A DNA stretch of 39,889 bases from Bacteroidota bacterium (GCA_026391975.1 JAPLDB010000024.1:1-39889); one strand, 5' to 3'; shown: positions 8,597 through 18,043, numbered from the stretch's first letter. Numbers and translations are program-made. The notes: a model not told the origin generated them from the sequence alone.

Positions 8597-9691
8597 TCAG
8601 ATCTTTTTTCTTTTTTTATTTGTATAGTCTCTGAAAATCATTTCCCCGAGGCCTTTTAAGCCAGTGAAATATGCTTTTCCTTTATTCGCTTCAGTAAATT
8701 CATCAACAAAATTCTGGAGGTAGGGGTCACTCGCTACCATAAATGTAGTGATCTCAATTTTACTTCGCTTGCAAGCGGCTGCAAGTGTCACGCATTTATT
8801 TACAATGCGCCTGTCAAGCCCAATGCTGTTCATGTAATATTGGCCGTTCTCTTTAATGCATGACGGTTTGCCGTCTGTGATCATGAATATCTGTTTATTG
8901 CTTGCTTTGTTTTTTCGAAGAATGGACATGGCCAGTTCCAGACCAGCAACGGTATTGGTGTGATAAGGGCCAACATGTAAATAAGGGAGGTCTTTTAACT
9001 GGATTGGCCAGGCATCGTTTCCGAATACGATAATGTCGAGTTTGTCTTTTGGATAACTCTGTTTGATCATTTCTGCCAAAGCCATGGCCACCATTTTGGC
9101 AGGCGTGATGCGGTCTTCACCATAAAGTATCATACTATGGCTGATGTCGATCATCAAAACAGTAGCAGTTTGTGTCTTGAACTCCTGCTCATTTACGAGC
9201 AAATCATTTTCAGTCAGTTTAAGCTCATCTGAGCCATGATTTATCTGTGCCTGCTTAATGGAGTCGACCATCGAAATACTTTGGGGAGAATCGCCAAACT
9301 CGTATTGTCTTAAGTCACTGCTCATTTCCTCTCCGTTCTTACCCGAAAATCTTGTTGGGTGATTCCCTGCAGCGCCTTTTTTCAATTTTCCAAAAATAAG
9401 TTCCAGTGCATTGTTACGGATTGCTTGTTCAGTCTTTGGCGTAATGGCCATGCCGCCCTTTCCGTCTTTTTTATCGCGGAGGTATCCTCTTTTTTTCAGT
9501 TCGGCTATGAAATCCTCTAGAGTATAATCTTCAGAAGTGAGTTCGTACTCTTTATCAAGCTCTCTCAGCCAGTCGAGAGCTTCTTCAACATCGCCGCTTG
9601 TATTGGTAATAAGCTGCTTAAAGAGGCTAAACAGTTCATCAAACTTTGATTTTGGATCTGCAGTAAAATTTTTAAACCTGTAGCCTGACAT
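8597..9691 (-). CDS. VWA domain-containing protein (partner of the MoxR-like ATPase)
   Basis: MIDAS-type MIDISHSMILYGEDRITPAK; FMITDGKPSCI. The start is placed at MSGYRFKNF (9691) rather than the longest-ORF Met at 9745. It ends 2 bp before the ATPase ORF. Confidence 0.85.
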   Translation of the reverse strand: MSGYRFKNFTADPKSKFDELFSLFKQLITNTSGDVEEALDWLRELDKEYELTSEDYTLEDFIAELKKRGYLRDKKDGKGGMAITPKTEQAIRNNALELIFGKLKKGAAGNHPTRFSGKNGEEMSSDLRQYEFGDSPQSISMVDSIKQAQINHGSDELKLTENDLLVNEQEFKTQTATVLMIDISHSMILYGEDRITPAKMVAMALAEMIKQSYPKDKLDIIVFGNDAWPIQLKDLPYLHVGPYHTNTVAGLELAMSILRKNKASNKQIFMITDGKPSCIKENGQYYMNSIGLDRRIVNKCVTLAAACKRSKIEITTFMVASDPYLQNFVDEFTEANKGKAYFTGLKGLGEMIFRDYTNKKRKKI

Positions 9692-9828
9692 TTTCCTTAG
9701 TAATAACGAGCGATTATTTCCTGAAGCAAAGAAACAAAGAAACATTGCGTAAGTTTCCTTTTTCCTAAACTTCTATCGCAATTCTTCGGAATCAAAAATG
9801 CAATTGAGCAAAAACAGACTGCTTCAGT

Positions 9829-10320
9829 TCAATGAAGGTCAAATGTCCGGGTCAAATCCCGGTTTGGGGAACCACTATGGCAGCTGACGCAACCATCGCC
9901 TTTTTTCCCTGTGCTGAAAACAACTGACCCATCCGGATTAAATTCCGCCCATAGCCATCCGTTGCCTGAATTTGAACTTGAAGGATCCTTTTTCATTACT
10001 GCATACAATTTGAGATCAGTCCCATTGTAAACATCTTTTACGATCACTGAGCCATATGGAAAAGTATTTCCGGATGGCAGTTCACCGGTACTGTCAAGGG
10101 CGGCCGCGGCAGTACTGTTAAAGCGCAATTTGAAAGAACCATGCGGACTGGGCGAAGCAGCAGAGAGTAAAGTGTCATTCTGGTATTTGGTAAAACCACT
10201 TGCAGTTGCTTCACTATAGAGCTTGTTGTCAGCATCAGGATCTGTCTTATCTTTTTTGCATGATTGAATGGAAATAACACTCAGGGCAACAATACCGGAT
10301 AGGAGGATGTATTTTTTCAT
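9829..10320 (-). CDS. Cytochrome P460-like lipoprotein with a CxxCH heme motif
   Basis: Lipobox-like SVISIQSC; GDGCVSCHSGSPNRDLTRTF; YGSVIVKDVYNG...YAVMKKD...WLWAEFNPDGSVVFSTGKKGDGC. Confidence 0.75.
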   Translation of the reverse strand: MKKYILLSGIVALSVISIQSCKKDKTDPDADNKLYSEATASGFTKYQNDTLLSAASPSPHGSFKLRFNSTAAAALDSTGELPSGNTFPYGSVIVKDVYNGTDLKLYAVMKKDPSSSNSGNGWLWAEFNPDGSVVFSTGKKGDGCVSCHSGSPNRDLTRTFDLH

Positions 10321-10440
10321 TTAGAGGATTTGATTTGTAACAAAATAAGGAAGAAAAAGTTTTCGGAGATTAATCCTCTCCGGTTTGCTCGGCAATGGTA
10401 ACCAATCAACTTAGTTGTGGTTGGGAATAAATACAATTTT

Positions 10441-10635
10441 TCAATTTTCCCGCTTTGTTCTTACTAAAAGCAGAAAAGCATTTGTAGCCAAAAGCCCCAT
10501 TAAAGTGATGAATGAAATTTTTTCAATCAGGGTGCCGGGAAATCCTTCAGAGATTCCGTTATACAAGATCCACAATAGAAAAAGGATGTCTCCTGCTATT
10601 GCTAGAGTGGCAACGTTTTTTCTTATTTTATTCAT
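10441..10635 (-). CDS. Small two-TM membrane protein of unknown function
   Basis: 64 aa from MNKIRKN: two hydrophobic segments (VATLAIAGDILFLLWILYNGI; ISFITLMGLLATNAFLLLV) ending RTKREN. The longer start at 10749 adds a non-membrane extension that I consider unlikely. Confidence 0.55.
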   Translation of the reverse strand: MNKIRKNVATLAIAGDILFLLWILYNGISEGFPGTLIEKISFITLMGLLATNAFLLLVRTKREN

Positions 10636-10927
10636 AAAAAGTAATACTTCCTGATTTGTAAATATGGTAATTCTTCCTTTTCTACTTGTTATCAGGCACT
10701 GGAAATTTGACTTTTCGTTTTTCAGACAGACCAACGGCTTGCCCGGCAAATTTCAACGAAGACGTGATAAAAAAATTTTGACTTATTGTTATTTTTCAGA
10801 AATTAATTGAGCCCGTTTAGGTTGATAACGCCATTCCACAGGTTATTCATCCCTATTCGGATATTGTAAAGCAGAACCACAGTCCTGGTTTGAATCCAAA
10901 AGACTTTTAGCTAAGAATTGCAGTTGT

Positions 10928-11800
10928 TCAATTGTCGGCAATCACCAGTTTATTTGTTCCGGTGACCTTACCTCCTTCAGTCAATTGAAGAAAATAGATT
11001 CCGCCCTGCAGATCGCCTTTTTGCAGAACGACGGTTTGCCCTGATACATTTTTTATCTGCAATACTTGTTGCCCGAGCGTATTTAAGAGGGTAATGGTTG
11101 CATCTTTTAATGAATGGGCCATATGTAAAGATGTCTCAGTAATAAACGGATTTGGAAATGCTGAAATATTTCCGTTGTCTGCCAATTCATAAATTGCAGA
11201 AACATCACTGGTGATTTTATTCGTGTGTGTCCAGGTATGGGTAGACGTACTTGTACCATCTACACCGCTGAGCATAAATGAATACGTGCCAATGTGTAAT
11301 CCTTCACCAAACCACGGGTTCATAAAATAAATATTGTTGCCATTGATGCCATGTCCAACAATAAAATGACCGCCTCCCCCTGACCATCCCCACCTGATGA
11401 TGAACAATTTATTTTGTTGAATTTGGGTTGTTATTTCTGCCAGTGTCAGTGAAGTAGCAATGCCTGTATTCTGGAGATTGCCAAAGTGCACTAGTATATC
11501 CTGCATACTTCCTGCAGCTCCGTAATTGTAATTCCAGTAATTACATCCCTGAAGTGCATTTACACAGCAATCTGTGCTTCCGAAATTATGGAATGTGGCA
11601 GTAGATCGGACATATTCCGCAATGTCGCATTGCTGTGGAGTCGAAAAACCGTAATAATCAAGAACGCACTTGGTTGAACCTGCCCAGCACCATTGGTCAT
11701 GCTGTTGTTCGGTATTACTCACATTCAATACCTGCCCCGGTGATAAAAAACAAGTGCCGGTAAGAATTCCTGTAAATAAAACAAAAAGAATTTTTTTCAT
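10928..11800 (-). CDS. Secreted papain-like cysteine protease with T9SS type A sorting domain
   Basis: Signal peptide MKKILFVLFTGILTGTCFLSPGQ; QHDQWCWAGSTKCVLDYYG (catalytic Cys), GGGHFIVGHGI (His), YFMNPWFGEG (Asn/Asp region); C-terminal SAFPNPFITETSLHM...GIYFLQLTEGGKVTGTNKLVIADN. Start placed at 11800. Confidence 0.8.
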   Translation of the reverse strand: MKKILFVLFTGILTGTCFLSPGQVLNVSNTEQQHDQWCWAGSTKCVLDYYGFSTPQQCDIAEYVRSTATFHNFGSTDCCVNALQGCNYWNYNYGAAGSMQDILVHFGNLQNTGIATSLTLAEITTQIQQNKLFIIRWGWSGGGGHFIVGHGINGNNIYFMNPWFGEGLHIGTYSFMLSGVDGTSTSTHTWTHTNKITSDVSAIYELADNGNISAFPNPFITETSLHMAHSLKDATITLLNTLGQQVLQIKNVSGQTVVLQKGDLQGGIYFLQLTEGGKVTGTNKLVIADN

Positions 11801-11808
11801 TTGGTTTT

Positions 11809-12438
11809 TTATTTGAGATCTGTTGAATGATTGATAATAGCGATTGTTGCCTCGCAAAAAGCGGAGGTGCTTGTTTTCTCTGGCAGTCCCTCGTTTATTT
11901 TATAAAGTGGCTCCGTTGATAAAGTATTAATTGTCAGTAGCCCGGCTTGTTCACTTTCCTTGCAGAGAGAGATTATATCATTTGCTATGTAGTCCTGATT
12001 TAAAAAAGTATTTCGAATCAGCACCCGTTTTCCTTCTGCTCCGGGAACTAGCTTCTCGTATTCCTGAATTTTTCCGGAAAGAATATTCCCTCCCAAATCA
12101 ACAACCTCCGCTTTGCTATTATTGAACCTAACAGTCAATAAGGATACGTATTGTCCTTCAATAGAAATTGGTACCCTCCACTCGTTGCCGGCAACAAATA
12201 AAAACTGTTTGTCATTGTTTTTTACATAGAAGGTTTCATATGGTTCTTCAATTTTTATTTTTGAAAAATCGCTCCTGTCGGTAAATCCATATTCTCTTTC
12301 CCTTCCTTCCGGAATCAGATTCAGGAAAGACAATACATTCAGAGAAGCTTCTTCCTTTACCAGATTCTTTGGTGTAAGGTTTTGTGCAAAAACATTTGTT
12401 GAAAAAACAAGCGCTATGATCAGGCAGTATAGTTTCAT
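11809..12438 (-). CDS. Secreted protein of unknown function, co-operonic with the papain-like protease
   Basis: Signal peptide MKLYCLIIALVFSTNVFAQ; ends 8 bp before the protease ATG; no recognised domain. Confidence 0.7.
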   Translation of the reverse strand: MKLYCLIIALVFSTNVFAQNLTPKNLVKEEASLNVLSFLNLIPEGREREYGFTDRSDFSKIKIEEPYETFYVKNNDKQFLFVAGNEWRVPISIEGQYVSLLTVRFNNSKAEVVDLGGNILSGKIQEYEKLVPGAEGKRVLIRNTFLNQDYIANDIISLCKESEQAGLLTINTLSTEPLYKINEGLPEKTSTSAFCEATIAIINHSTDLK

Positions 12439-12458
12439 TTGGATTGTATTTATTGTTT

Positions 12459-12489
12459 CAAATTTATAACATTATTTTTCAAAAAACAA
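12459..12489 (-). promoter_or_regulatory. Bacteroidota-type promoter (TTG-N20-TAAATTTG) for the 12438 gene
   Basis: Minus strand TAAATTTG (plus CAAATTTA 12459-12466), with TTG (plus CAA 12487-12489) 20 nt upstream. It matches the TTTG / TAnnTTTG consensus. Confidence 0.6.
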
Positions 12490-12759
12490 TTCTTCGGGTT
12501 AATTACCACAATGGTATGTTCTAGCGAATTTAGAATTTATTCCGGTTTGCTGGATCATTCTCATTAAACATTCGCGAACAGTTTACCTTGTTTGGATCGA
12601 TGGCATTTCCGGCGACCTGTTTAGCCTTTGTCCGGACAGGGATATTGATTGAATAGTCGACAATTCAGTCGAAGTTTAACATTTTCCACGTCACCAAAGG
12701 ACTGGTTTTCATGATTTCCAATTAACAAATAATTTCCGGAATTAATAAATAGGCTTCGT

Positions 12760-12791
12760 TTTGCCCTTCCCCCAAAATTAAATTAGGTTTG
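12760..12791 (+). promoter_or_regulatory. Bacteroidota-type promoter (TTTG-N20-TAGGTTTG) for the polysaccharide genes
   Basis: TTTG at 12760-12763, TAGGTTTG at 12784-12791; the flippase ATG is at 12812. Confidence 0.7.
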
Positions 12792-12811
12792 CAGCCCTTT
12801 TACAAAAGGAC

Positions 12812-14260
12812 ATGCAGCGAAAGTTTGTAACCAACCTCTTCCTTATTCTGACCCTCAACCTGCTGATCAAGCCGTTTTGGATTCTTGGTATTGACAGGTA
12901 TGTGCAGATTGCTGTAGGAACAGAGGTCTATGGGTACTACATCACGCTTTTTAATTTTTCCTTCCTTTTCAATATCCTTCTCGATTTTGGTATTACCAAC
13001 TTCAACAATAAGAATATTGCCCAGAATAACCACCTGCTTAGTAAGCATTTTGCGAGCATCGTTCTTCTTCGGTTGATGCTGGCCGGTGCATTCTGCATTA
13101 TCACCCTCATCAGCGGTTTTTTCATTCATTACACATGGGATATGATGAAAATGCTGTTGATGCTGATGTTCAACCAGATCCTGATTTCATTTATCCTGTA
13201 CTTAAGGAGCAACCTGGCCGGACTACATTTATTCAAGACAGACAGCATAATTTCAGTACTCGATCGGACCATTATGATTGCCATATGTGGCTTCCTTCTC
13301 TACGGTCATATGCATGATCACAGCTTCAGGATCAACTGGTTTATTTATGCCCAAACCATAGCCTACCTCATTACTTGTATTGTGGTATTCGTCATTGTTA
13401 TTGATAAAGCCAAGATAAGGAAGCTAGCCTGGCGCTGGCCGTTTTTCCTCATGATCCTGAAGAAGAGTTACCCATATGCTATCCTTGTTCTGCTCATGAC
13501 GTTTTACAACCGGATAGATTTTGTGATGCTCGAACGCATGCTGGTCAACGGAGCCGAACAAGCCGGTGTTTATGCGTCTGCATACAGGCTTTTGGATGCC
13601 ACCAACATGATCGCATTCTTATTTGCCGGATTGCTGCTGCCTATTTTTTCCCGGATGATCAAATTAAAGCAATCTGTTGAACCAATGGTTCAGCTTGCCT
13701 TTTCATTATTGGTGGTGCCGGCCATTGTAATTGCTACTTGTTCCTATTTTTTCAGAATGGAAATAATGACGATGCTTTACACCGGTACCGACCATATCGA
13801 GGAGTCGGCACATGTTTTCGGAGTGCTGATGTGCTGCTTTGTTCCAATTGCAACTACATATATATTCGGAACACTTCTTACTGCCAATGGAAGTTTAAAA
13901 CAACTGAATATCATGGCCAGCACAGGAATGATCATCAATATCCTACTGAACTTATTCCTGATTCCACGCATGCAGGTTTATGGTTCTGCGATCTCAAGCT
14001 TATCGACCCAATTTTTAACTGCCTTCGCACAAGTTCTGATGGTTCAATACCTTTTTCGGTTTAAGATAAATTACAGACTTCTGGGATCATTGCTTCTATT
14101 CGTGATTTGCGCAATAACGATTAATTACTTTGGTTCAGGCTTGCAAATAGGGTGGGTTGCCCGGTTTTTTATATGCTCAAGCTTATGTTTTGCACTTGCA
14201 TTTTTACTACGGTTGATTTCCATTAGAAATCTCATACACATCGTTAAATACGGTGAATAG
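12812..14260 (+). CDS. Oligosaccharide flippase / polysaccharide biosynthesis membrane protein (Wzx-like, MATE/MVF superfamily)
   Basis: 482 aa with about 12-14 hydrophobic segments; N-terminal NLFLILTLNLLIKPFWILGIDRYVQIAVGTEVYGYYITLFNFSFLFNILLDFGITNFNNKNIA; AGVYASAYRLLDATNMIAFLFAGLLLPIFSRMI. Confidence 0.88.
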   Translation: MQRKFVTNLFLILTLNLLIKPFWILGIDRYVQIAVGTEVYGYYITLFNFSFLFNILLDFGITNFNNKNIAQNNHLLSKHFASIVLLRLMLAGAFCIITLISGFFIHYTWDMMKMLLMLMFNQILISFILYLRSNLAGLHLFKTDSIISVLDRTIMIAICGFLLYGHMHDHSFRINWFIYAQTIAYLITCIVVFVIVIDKAKIRKLAWRWPFFLMILKKSYPYAILVLLMTFYNRIDFVMLERMLVNGAEQAGVYASAYRLLDATNMIAFLFAGLLLPIFSRMIKLKQSVEPMVQLAFSLLVVPAIVIATCSYFFRMEIMTMLYTGTDHIEESAHVFGVLMCCFVPIATTYIFGTLLTANGSLKQLNIMASTGMIINILLNLFLIPRMQVYGSAISSLSTQFLTAFAQVLMVQYLFRFKINYRLLGSLLLFVICAITINYFGSGLQIGWVARFFICSSLCFALAFLLRLISIRNLIHIVKYGE

Positions 14261-14390
14261 AGTGCCGGAAAATTTCAGCCATTGATCATTGAAAGGACTT
14301 TTTAAATTTCTTCTGTATTTTCAATTAATTTATAAGGTTTTTAAGCTTGAAAAACTAAATCCCTGCCGAAATAGCATCCCATTCATTTTT

Positions 14391-14420
14391 TTTGATGATT
14401 CATTGAATGATGTATCTTTG
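14391..14420 (+). promoter_or_regulatory. Bacteroidota-type promoter (TTTG-N18-TATCTTTG) for the first Wzz-like gene
   Basis: TTTG at 14391-14394, TATCTTTG at 14413-14420; ATG at 14453. Confidence 0.65.
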
Positions 14421-14452
14421 ACACCCTTTTAGACTAAATTATTCCAATTTTG

Positions 14453-15568
14453 ATGTTTCAGAAAGCACGGGAAACGGCTTATTTAGAATCCACTAGCATT
14501 TTGGTGACACTTGTCAAGTGGCGAAAGCCGCTTCTGATCATTGTGCTTCTCGCTACCCTGGCATCAAGTATTTTCTCCAGTTCATATTTTATCAAGCCGA
14601 AATATAAGTCCACAGTTATTTTCTTTCCGACTGCATCTACCTCCATCAGCAGGGCTATTCTTGATGAGAACGTTTCCGACAAACAGGACCTGCTTGCATT
14701 CGGTGAGGAAGAACAGGCTGAGCAGATGCTTCAAATCCTTAACTCAGATGAAATCAGGACCATTATCATTGAGAAATATGACCTGATGAAGCATTATGGC
14801 ATTGATAAGAATTCAGAATTCCCGCGGACACAACTAATTGGAGAATTTGAGGACAATATCAGCTTCCGACAAACTGAATATTTGTCAATTCGTATTGATG
14901 TTCTGGATACTGATCCTAAAATGGCCGCAAACATTGCAAATGATATTGCCTCATTGGTGGATAGCATGAAGACAAAGATCCAAAAGTCGCGGGCTTTCGA
15001 TGCCTTAAAAATCATTGAGCAAGAATATGACCTTAAACTTGCGCGCATCAACTTGATGGAGGACTCATTAAAAGGGCTTAGAGAAAAAGGAATAATGGAT
15101 TATGCTAATCAGTCAATTATCTGGACTGAAGAATATGCAAAATCGTTTAGCATGTTTAATAATGAGACAGCTTCATTGAAGGTACTTGAAAAATACCGTG
15201 GTGATAATGACTCTACTATTATTAATACGAAGGCACGAATCATGGGAGCTGAATCACGCATGAAAATGCTCCAGCCCAAGCTTGATGCACTTGCAAAATT
15301 CGGCGGTGCCAATATGTCTTTGAGCGGTCAATTGATTCTTGAACGAACCAACCTGAATACGCTGAAGCAACAATTTGATAAACTAAGAGTTGACGTTCAA
15401 CAGAATCTCCCTCATAAATTTATCGTGAATAATGCTGAGGTGGCGGAAAAGAAGAGTTATCCGATCCGGTGGTTGATTGTTGTGATATCAGCGTGCTGCT
15501 CTTTTATTATCGCATTGATTACAATTCTGATAATCGAACGTTCCAAAGAAATATCATTCCGTATATAA
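14453..15568 (+). CDS. Wzz/chain-length determinant-like inner-membrane protein (copy 1)
   Basis: Two terminal TM segments flanking a coiled-coil-rich region; FIKPKYKSTVIFFPTA; C-terminal KKSYPIRWLIVVISACCSFIIALITILII. Confidence 0.82.
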   Translation: MFQKARETAYLESTSILVTLVKWRKPLLIIVLLATLASSIFSSSYFIKPKYKSTVIFFPTASTSISRAILDENVSDKQDLLAFGEEEQAEQMLQILNSDEIRTIIIEKYDLMKHYGIDKNSEFPRTQLIGEFEDNISFRQTEYLSIRIDVLDTDPKMAANIANDIASLVDSMKTKIQKSRAFDALKIIEQEYDLKLARINLMEDSLKGLREKGIMDYANQSIIWTEEYAKSFSMFNNETASLKVLEKYRGDNDSTIINTKARIMGAESRMKMLQPKLDALAKFGGANMSLSGQLILERTNLNTLKQQFDKLRVDVQQNLPHKFIVNNAEVAEKKSYPIRWLIVVISACCSFIIALITILIIERSKEISFRI

Positions 15569-15596
15569 TTTATTATTTAAAGGAATACCTAAAAGT

Positions 15597-16556
15597 ATGA
15601 ATTCTTATTTACAGTCGGCAGACATTTTCAAAATAATCAATCAATCACGCAAACCACTTATTATCGTAGGGGTTATTGCCGCTATTGCCTCAGCAATTTT
15701 TTCCGGACCTGATTTTATAAAGCCAAGGTACAAATCAGAATCAGTTATGTATCCTTCCAACCTGACTAAATACAGTGACGAAAGTCCAACAGAACAGATG
15801 ATCCAGCTTCTTCAGTCTTCAGATATAAGAGATTCTGTGATCAACGCTTTCAGTTTATACCAGCACTACGAAATTGATTCTGTAAAAAACAAAACGCACC
15901 GTACAGAAATATTCAAAATGTATGATCAGAATGTTAGTATCAGTAAGACAGAATATGAATCTGTAAATATCGTTGTGTATGATACAGATCCTATATATGC
16001 TGCCGGTATCATTGACTCAATGGTGAGTTACCTGAACAAAAAAGCAAGGTTTATGCAGCGCGAAAAAAGTTACGAAGTTCTTGCCATGTCTAGACAAAGA
16101 CTTAGCCTTAAGAAAATGGAAATGGATTCTATCGAGGCACTCATCCAGACTTACCGTGACAAATACGGACTCCTTGAATACAAAACGCAGGCGAAGGAAT
16201 ATGCCAGGGCTTATTTAAAGGCAATTCAAAGCGGTTCTCCGCGTGCGCTCGCTGAATCAAAACAGATGTTGACTTCACTTGGCGAAAAAGGGGGCGAATT
16301 CAGTGCATTGAGTGAGCATTTATGGCGCGTCAGAGGCGCTTTCAATGACCTCAAACAGGAATATGAAACATATCTGAATGATGTATCGAAAGTGCTCACC
16401 TATGCGAATATCGTAACCTATCCGGTACCTGCTGATAAAAAGTCTTATCCGATTCGATGGCTAATTGTTGTGATATCCGTTTCCAGTTCTCTCTTTATGG
16501 CTTTCCTTGTGCTTCTTTTTCTGGATTCAAAAAAGATGAAAGCACCTATTCATTAA
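15597..16556 (+). CDS. Wzz/chain-length determinant-like inner-membrane protein (copy 2, paralogue)
   Basis: FIKPRYKSESVMYPSN; same topology; C-terminal KKSYPIRWLIVVISVSSSLFMAFLVLLFL, nearly identical to copy 1. Confidence 0.82.
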   Translation: MNSYLQSADIFKIINQSRKPLIIVGVIAAIASAIFSGPDFIKPRYKSESVMYPSNLTKYSDESPTEQMIQLLQSSDIRDSVINAFSLYQHYEIDSVKNKTHRTEIFKMYDQNVSISKTEYESVNIVVYDTDPIYAAGIIDSMVSYLNKKARFMQREKSYEVLAMSRQRLSLKKMEMDSIEALIQTYRDKYGLLEYKTQAKEYARAYLKAIQSGSPRALAESKQMLTSLGEKGGEFSALSEHLWRVRGAFNDLKQEYETYLNDVSKVLTYANIVTYPVPADKKSYPIRWLIVVISVSSSLFMAFLVLLFLDSKKMKAPIH

Positions 16557-16561
16557 ATTAA

Positions 16562-18016
16562 ATGGCGGTGACCGGTTCATTTCGGCTTAAGTGGTTTTAC
16601 GCTATTCTGATTTCATTTATCGCGATCGGATGTTTATTTCTTGCAAAAGAAATATTCTGGATTGCTTTGATACCGGTTGTTCTCGGAGTTGTGTTCCTGG
16701 CTATGTTTGCAATGGATGTATTGCTGATGCTTATTGTATTCTGCACACCACTGGCCATTAACCTTGAAGGAAAAAATTTCGGACTTGCATTAAGCCTTCC
16801 AACAGAACCACTCATGGCAGGTGTAATGCTCCTGTTCATTATCAAGATTGTTTTTGAAGGAGGATTTGACAGACGTGTATTATACCACCCGGTATCCATC
16901 ATGATCATGATTTATCTTGCCTGGATGCTTCTTACCTGCTTCACGAGCACGATGATAGTTGTGTCTTTAAAACATTTTATTGCCAAGCTTTGGTTTATTT
17001 GTCCGTTTTATTTTCTTGGAACACAACTTTTCAGGGATTTTAAAAACATCAGGAAATTCATCTGGATGTACATCATCCCGCTGCTTATCGTTATTGCTTA
17101 TACGATATACGGCCACCAGCAGCACGGCTGGACGCAAAAGGCAGCCCACATGGTTATGTGGCCTTTTTACAATGACCACACTGCCTATGCAGCCGCAATA
17201 GCCATGTTTCTGCCCATTACAATAGGGTTTATTTTTGATAAAGATGCTGATTCAAGAACCCGGTTAATCTCCGGTGCTGTCTCAATGATATTTATTATTG
17301 CAATGGTATTGTCTTATACGCGTGCAGCATGGATAAGCCTGGCCATTGCACTCACTGTTTTCTTTATATTTTATTTCAGGATAAGATTCATAGTGGTGTT
17401 CATTGCAATGTCTACATTGCTGATATTGTTTTTTACTTTCCAGACACAGATTATGATCAAACTTGAGCGAAACCGCACCCAATCGGCGACCGATTTTAAT
17501 AAGCATTTGCAATCTATATCAAACATTTCTACTGATGCTTCCAACCTTGAACGTATCAACAGGTGGCATAGCGCGATGAGAATGTTTGAAGAGAAGCCCA
17601 TTTTCGGATGGGGCCCCGGAACATACCAGTTCAAATACGCGCCCTATCAGCAGAGCAAGGAAAAAACCATCATCAGTACGAATGCAGGTGATGCAGGAAC
17701 GGCCCACAGCGAATACATCGGCCCGCTAGCGGAATCAGGAGTGCTGGGATTGGTCACTTTTGCACTGGTTTTGGTTGCTGTGATTTATCTGGCGATAATG
17801 TTATATAGTTATTCTCTTGACAGGGAAATAAAGATGTTCTCACTTAGTGTTTTCCTCGGCCTTGTCACCTACCTGGTTCACGGAGCGCTGAACAACTTCC
17901 TGGATACAGACAAAGCTAGTGTTCCTTTTTGGGGATTTATTGGAATCCTTGTCGCACTGGATGTTTATCACGCTAAGGAACGAAAACACAAAAGCGTGAA
18001 ATTGCTTGAGAAGTAA
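16562..18016 (+). CDS. O-antigen ligase / polymerase family membrane protein
   Basis: About 12 TM segments; periplasmic loop with RINRWHSAMRMFEEKPIFGWGPGTYQFKYAPYQ and AGDAGTAHSEYIGPLAESGVLGLVTF, typical of the O-antigen ligase family. Confidence 0.88.
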   Translation: MAVTGSFRLKWFYAILISFIAIGCLFLAKEIFWIALIPVVLGVVFLAMFAMDVLLMLIVFCTPLAINLEGKNFGLALSLPTEPLMAGVMLLFIIKIVFEGGFDRRVLYHPVSIMIMIYLAWMLLTCFTSTMIVVSLKHFIAKLWFICPFYFLGTQLFRDFKNIRKFIWMYIIPLLIVIAYTIYGHQQHGWTQKAAHMVMWPFYNDHTAYAAAIAMFLPITIGFIFDKDADSRTRLISGAVSMIFIIAMVLSYTRAAWISLAIALTVFFIFYFRIRFIVVFIAMSTLLILFFTFQTQIMIKLERNRTQSATDFNKHLQSISNISTDASNLERINRWHSAMRMFEEKPIFGWGPGTYQFKYAPYQQSKEKTIISTNAGDAGTAHSEYIGPLAESGVLGLVTFALVLVAVIYLAIMLYSYSLDREIKMFSLSVFLGLVTYLVHGALNNFLDTDKASVPFWGFIGILVALDVYHAKERKHKSVKLLEK

Positions 18017-18036
18017 TTGCTTGATAGTTAACTTTG
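18006..18036 (+). promoter_or_regulatory. Candidate promoter (TTG-N20-TAACTTTG) for mqnE, overlapping the end of the O-antigen ligase gene
   Basis: TTG 18006-18008, TAACTTTG 18029-18036; the mqnE ATG is at 18044, only 7 nt after the -7 box. Confidence 0.55.
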
Positions 18037-18043
18037 CATCCTG

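Noticed and set aside
8597-9745. N-terminal extension MFLCFFASGNNRSLLLRK of the VWA protein
   Set aside because: The internal start MSGYRFKNF at 9691 gives a typical soluble N-terminus; the extension looks like translated leader.
10044-10280. Minus-strand 78-aa ORF overlapping the P460-like gene in another frame
   Set aside because: Fully inside a well-supported CDS, no recognisable features.
11801-11857. N-terminal extension MRGNNRYYQSFNRSQIKNQ of the papain-like protease
   Set aside because: It overlaps the upstream gene and precedes a proper signal peptide starting at MKKILFVLF (11800).
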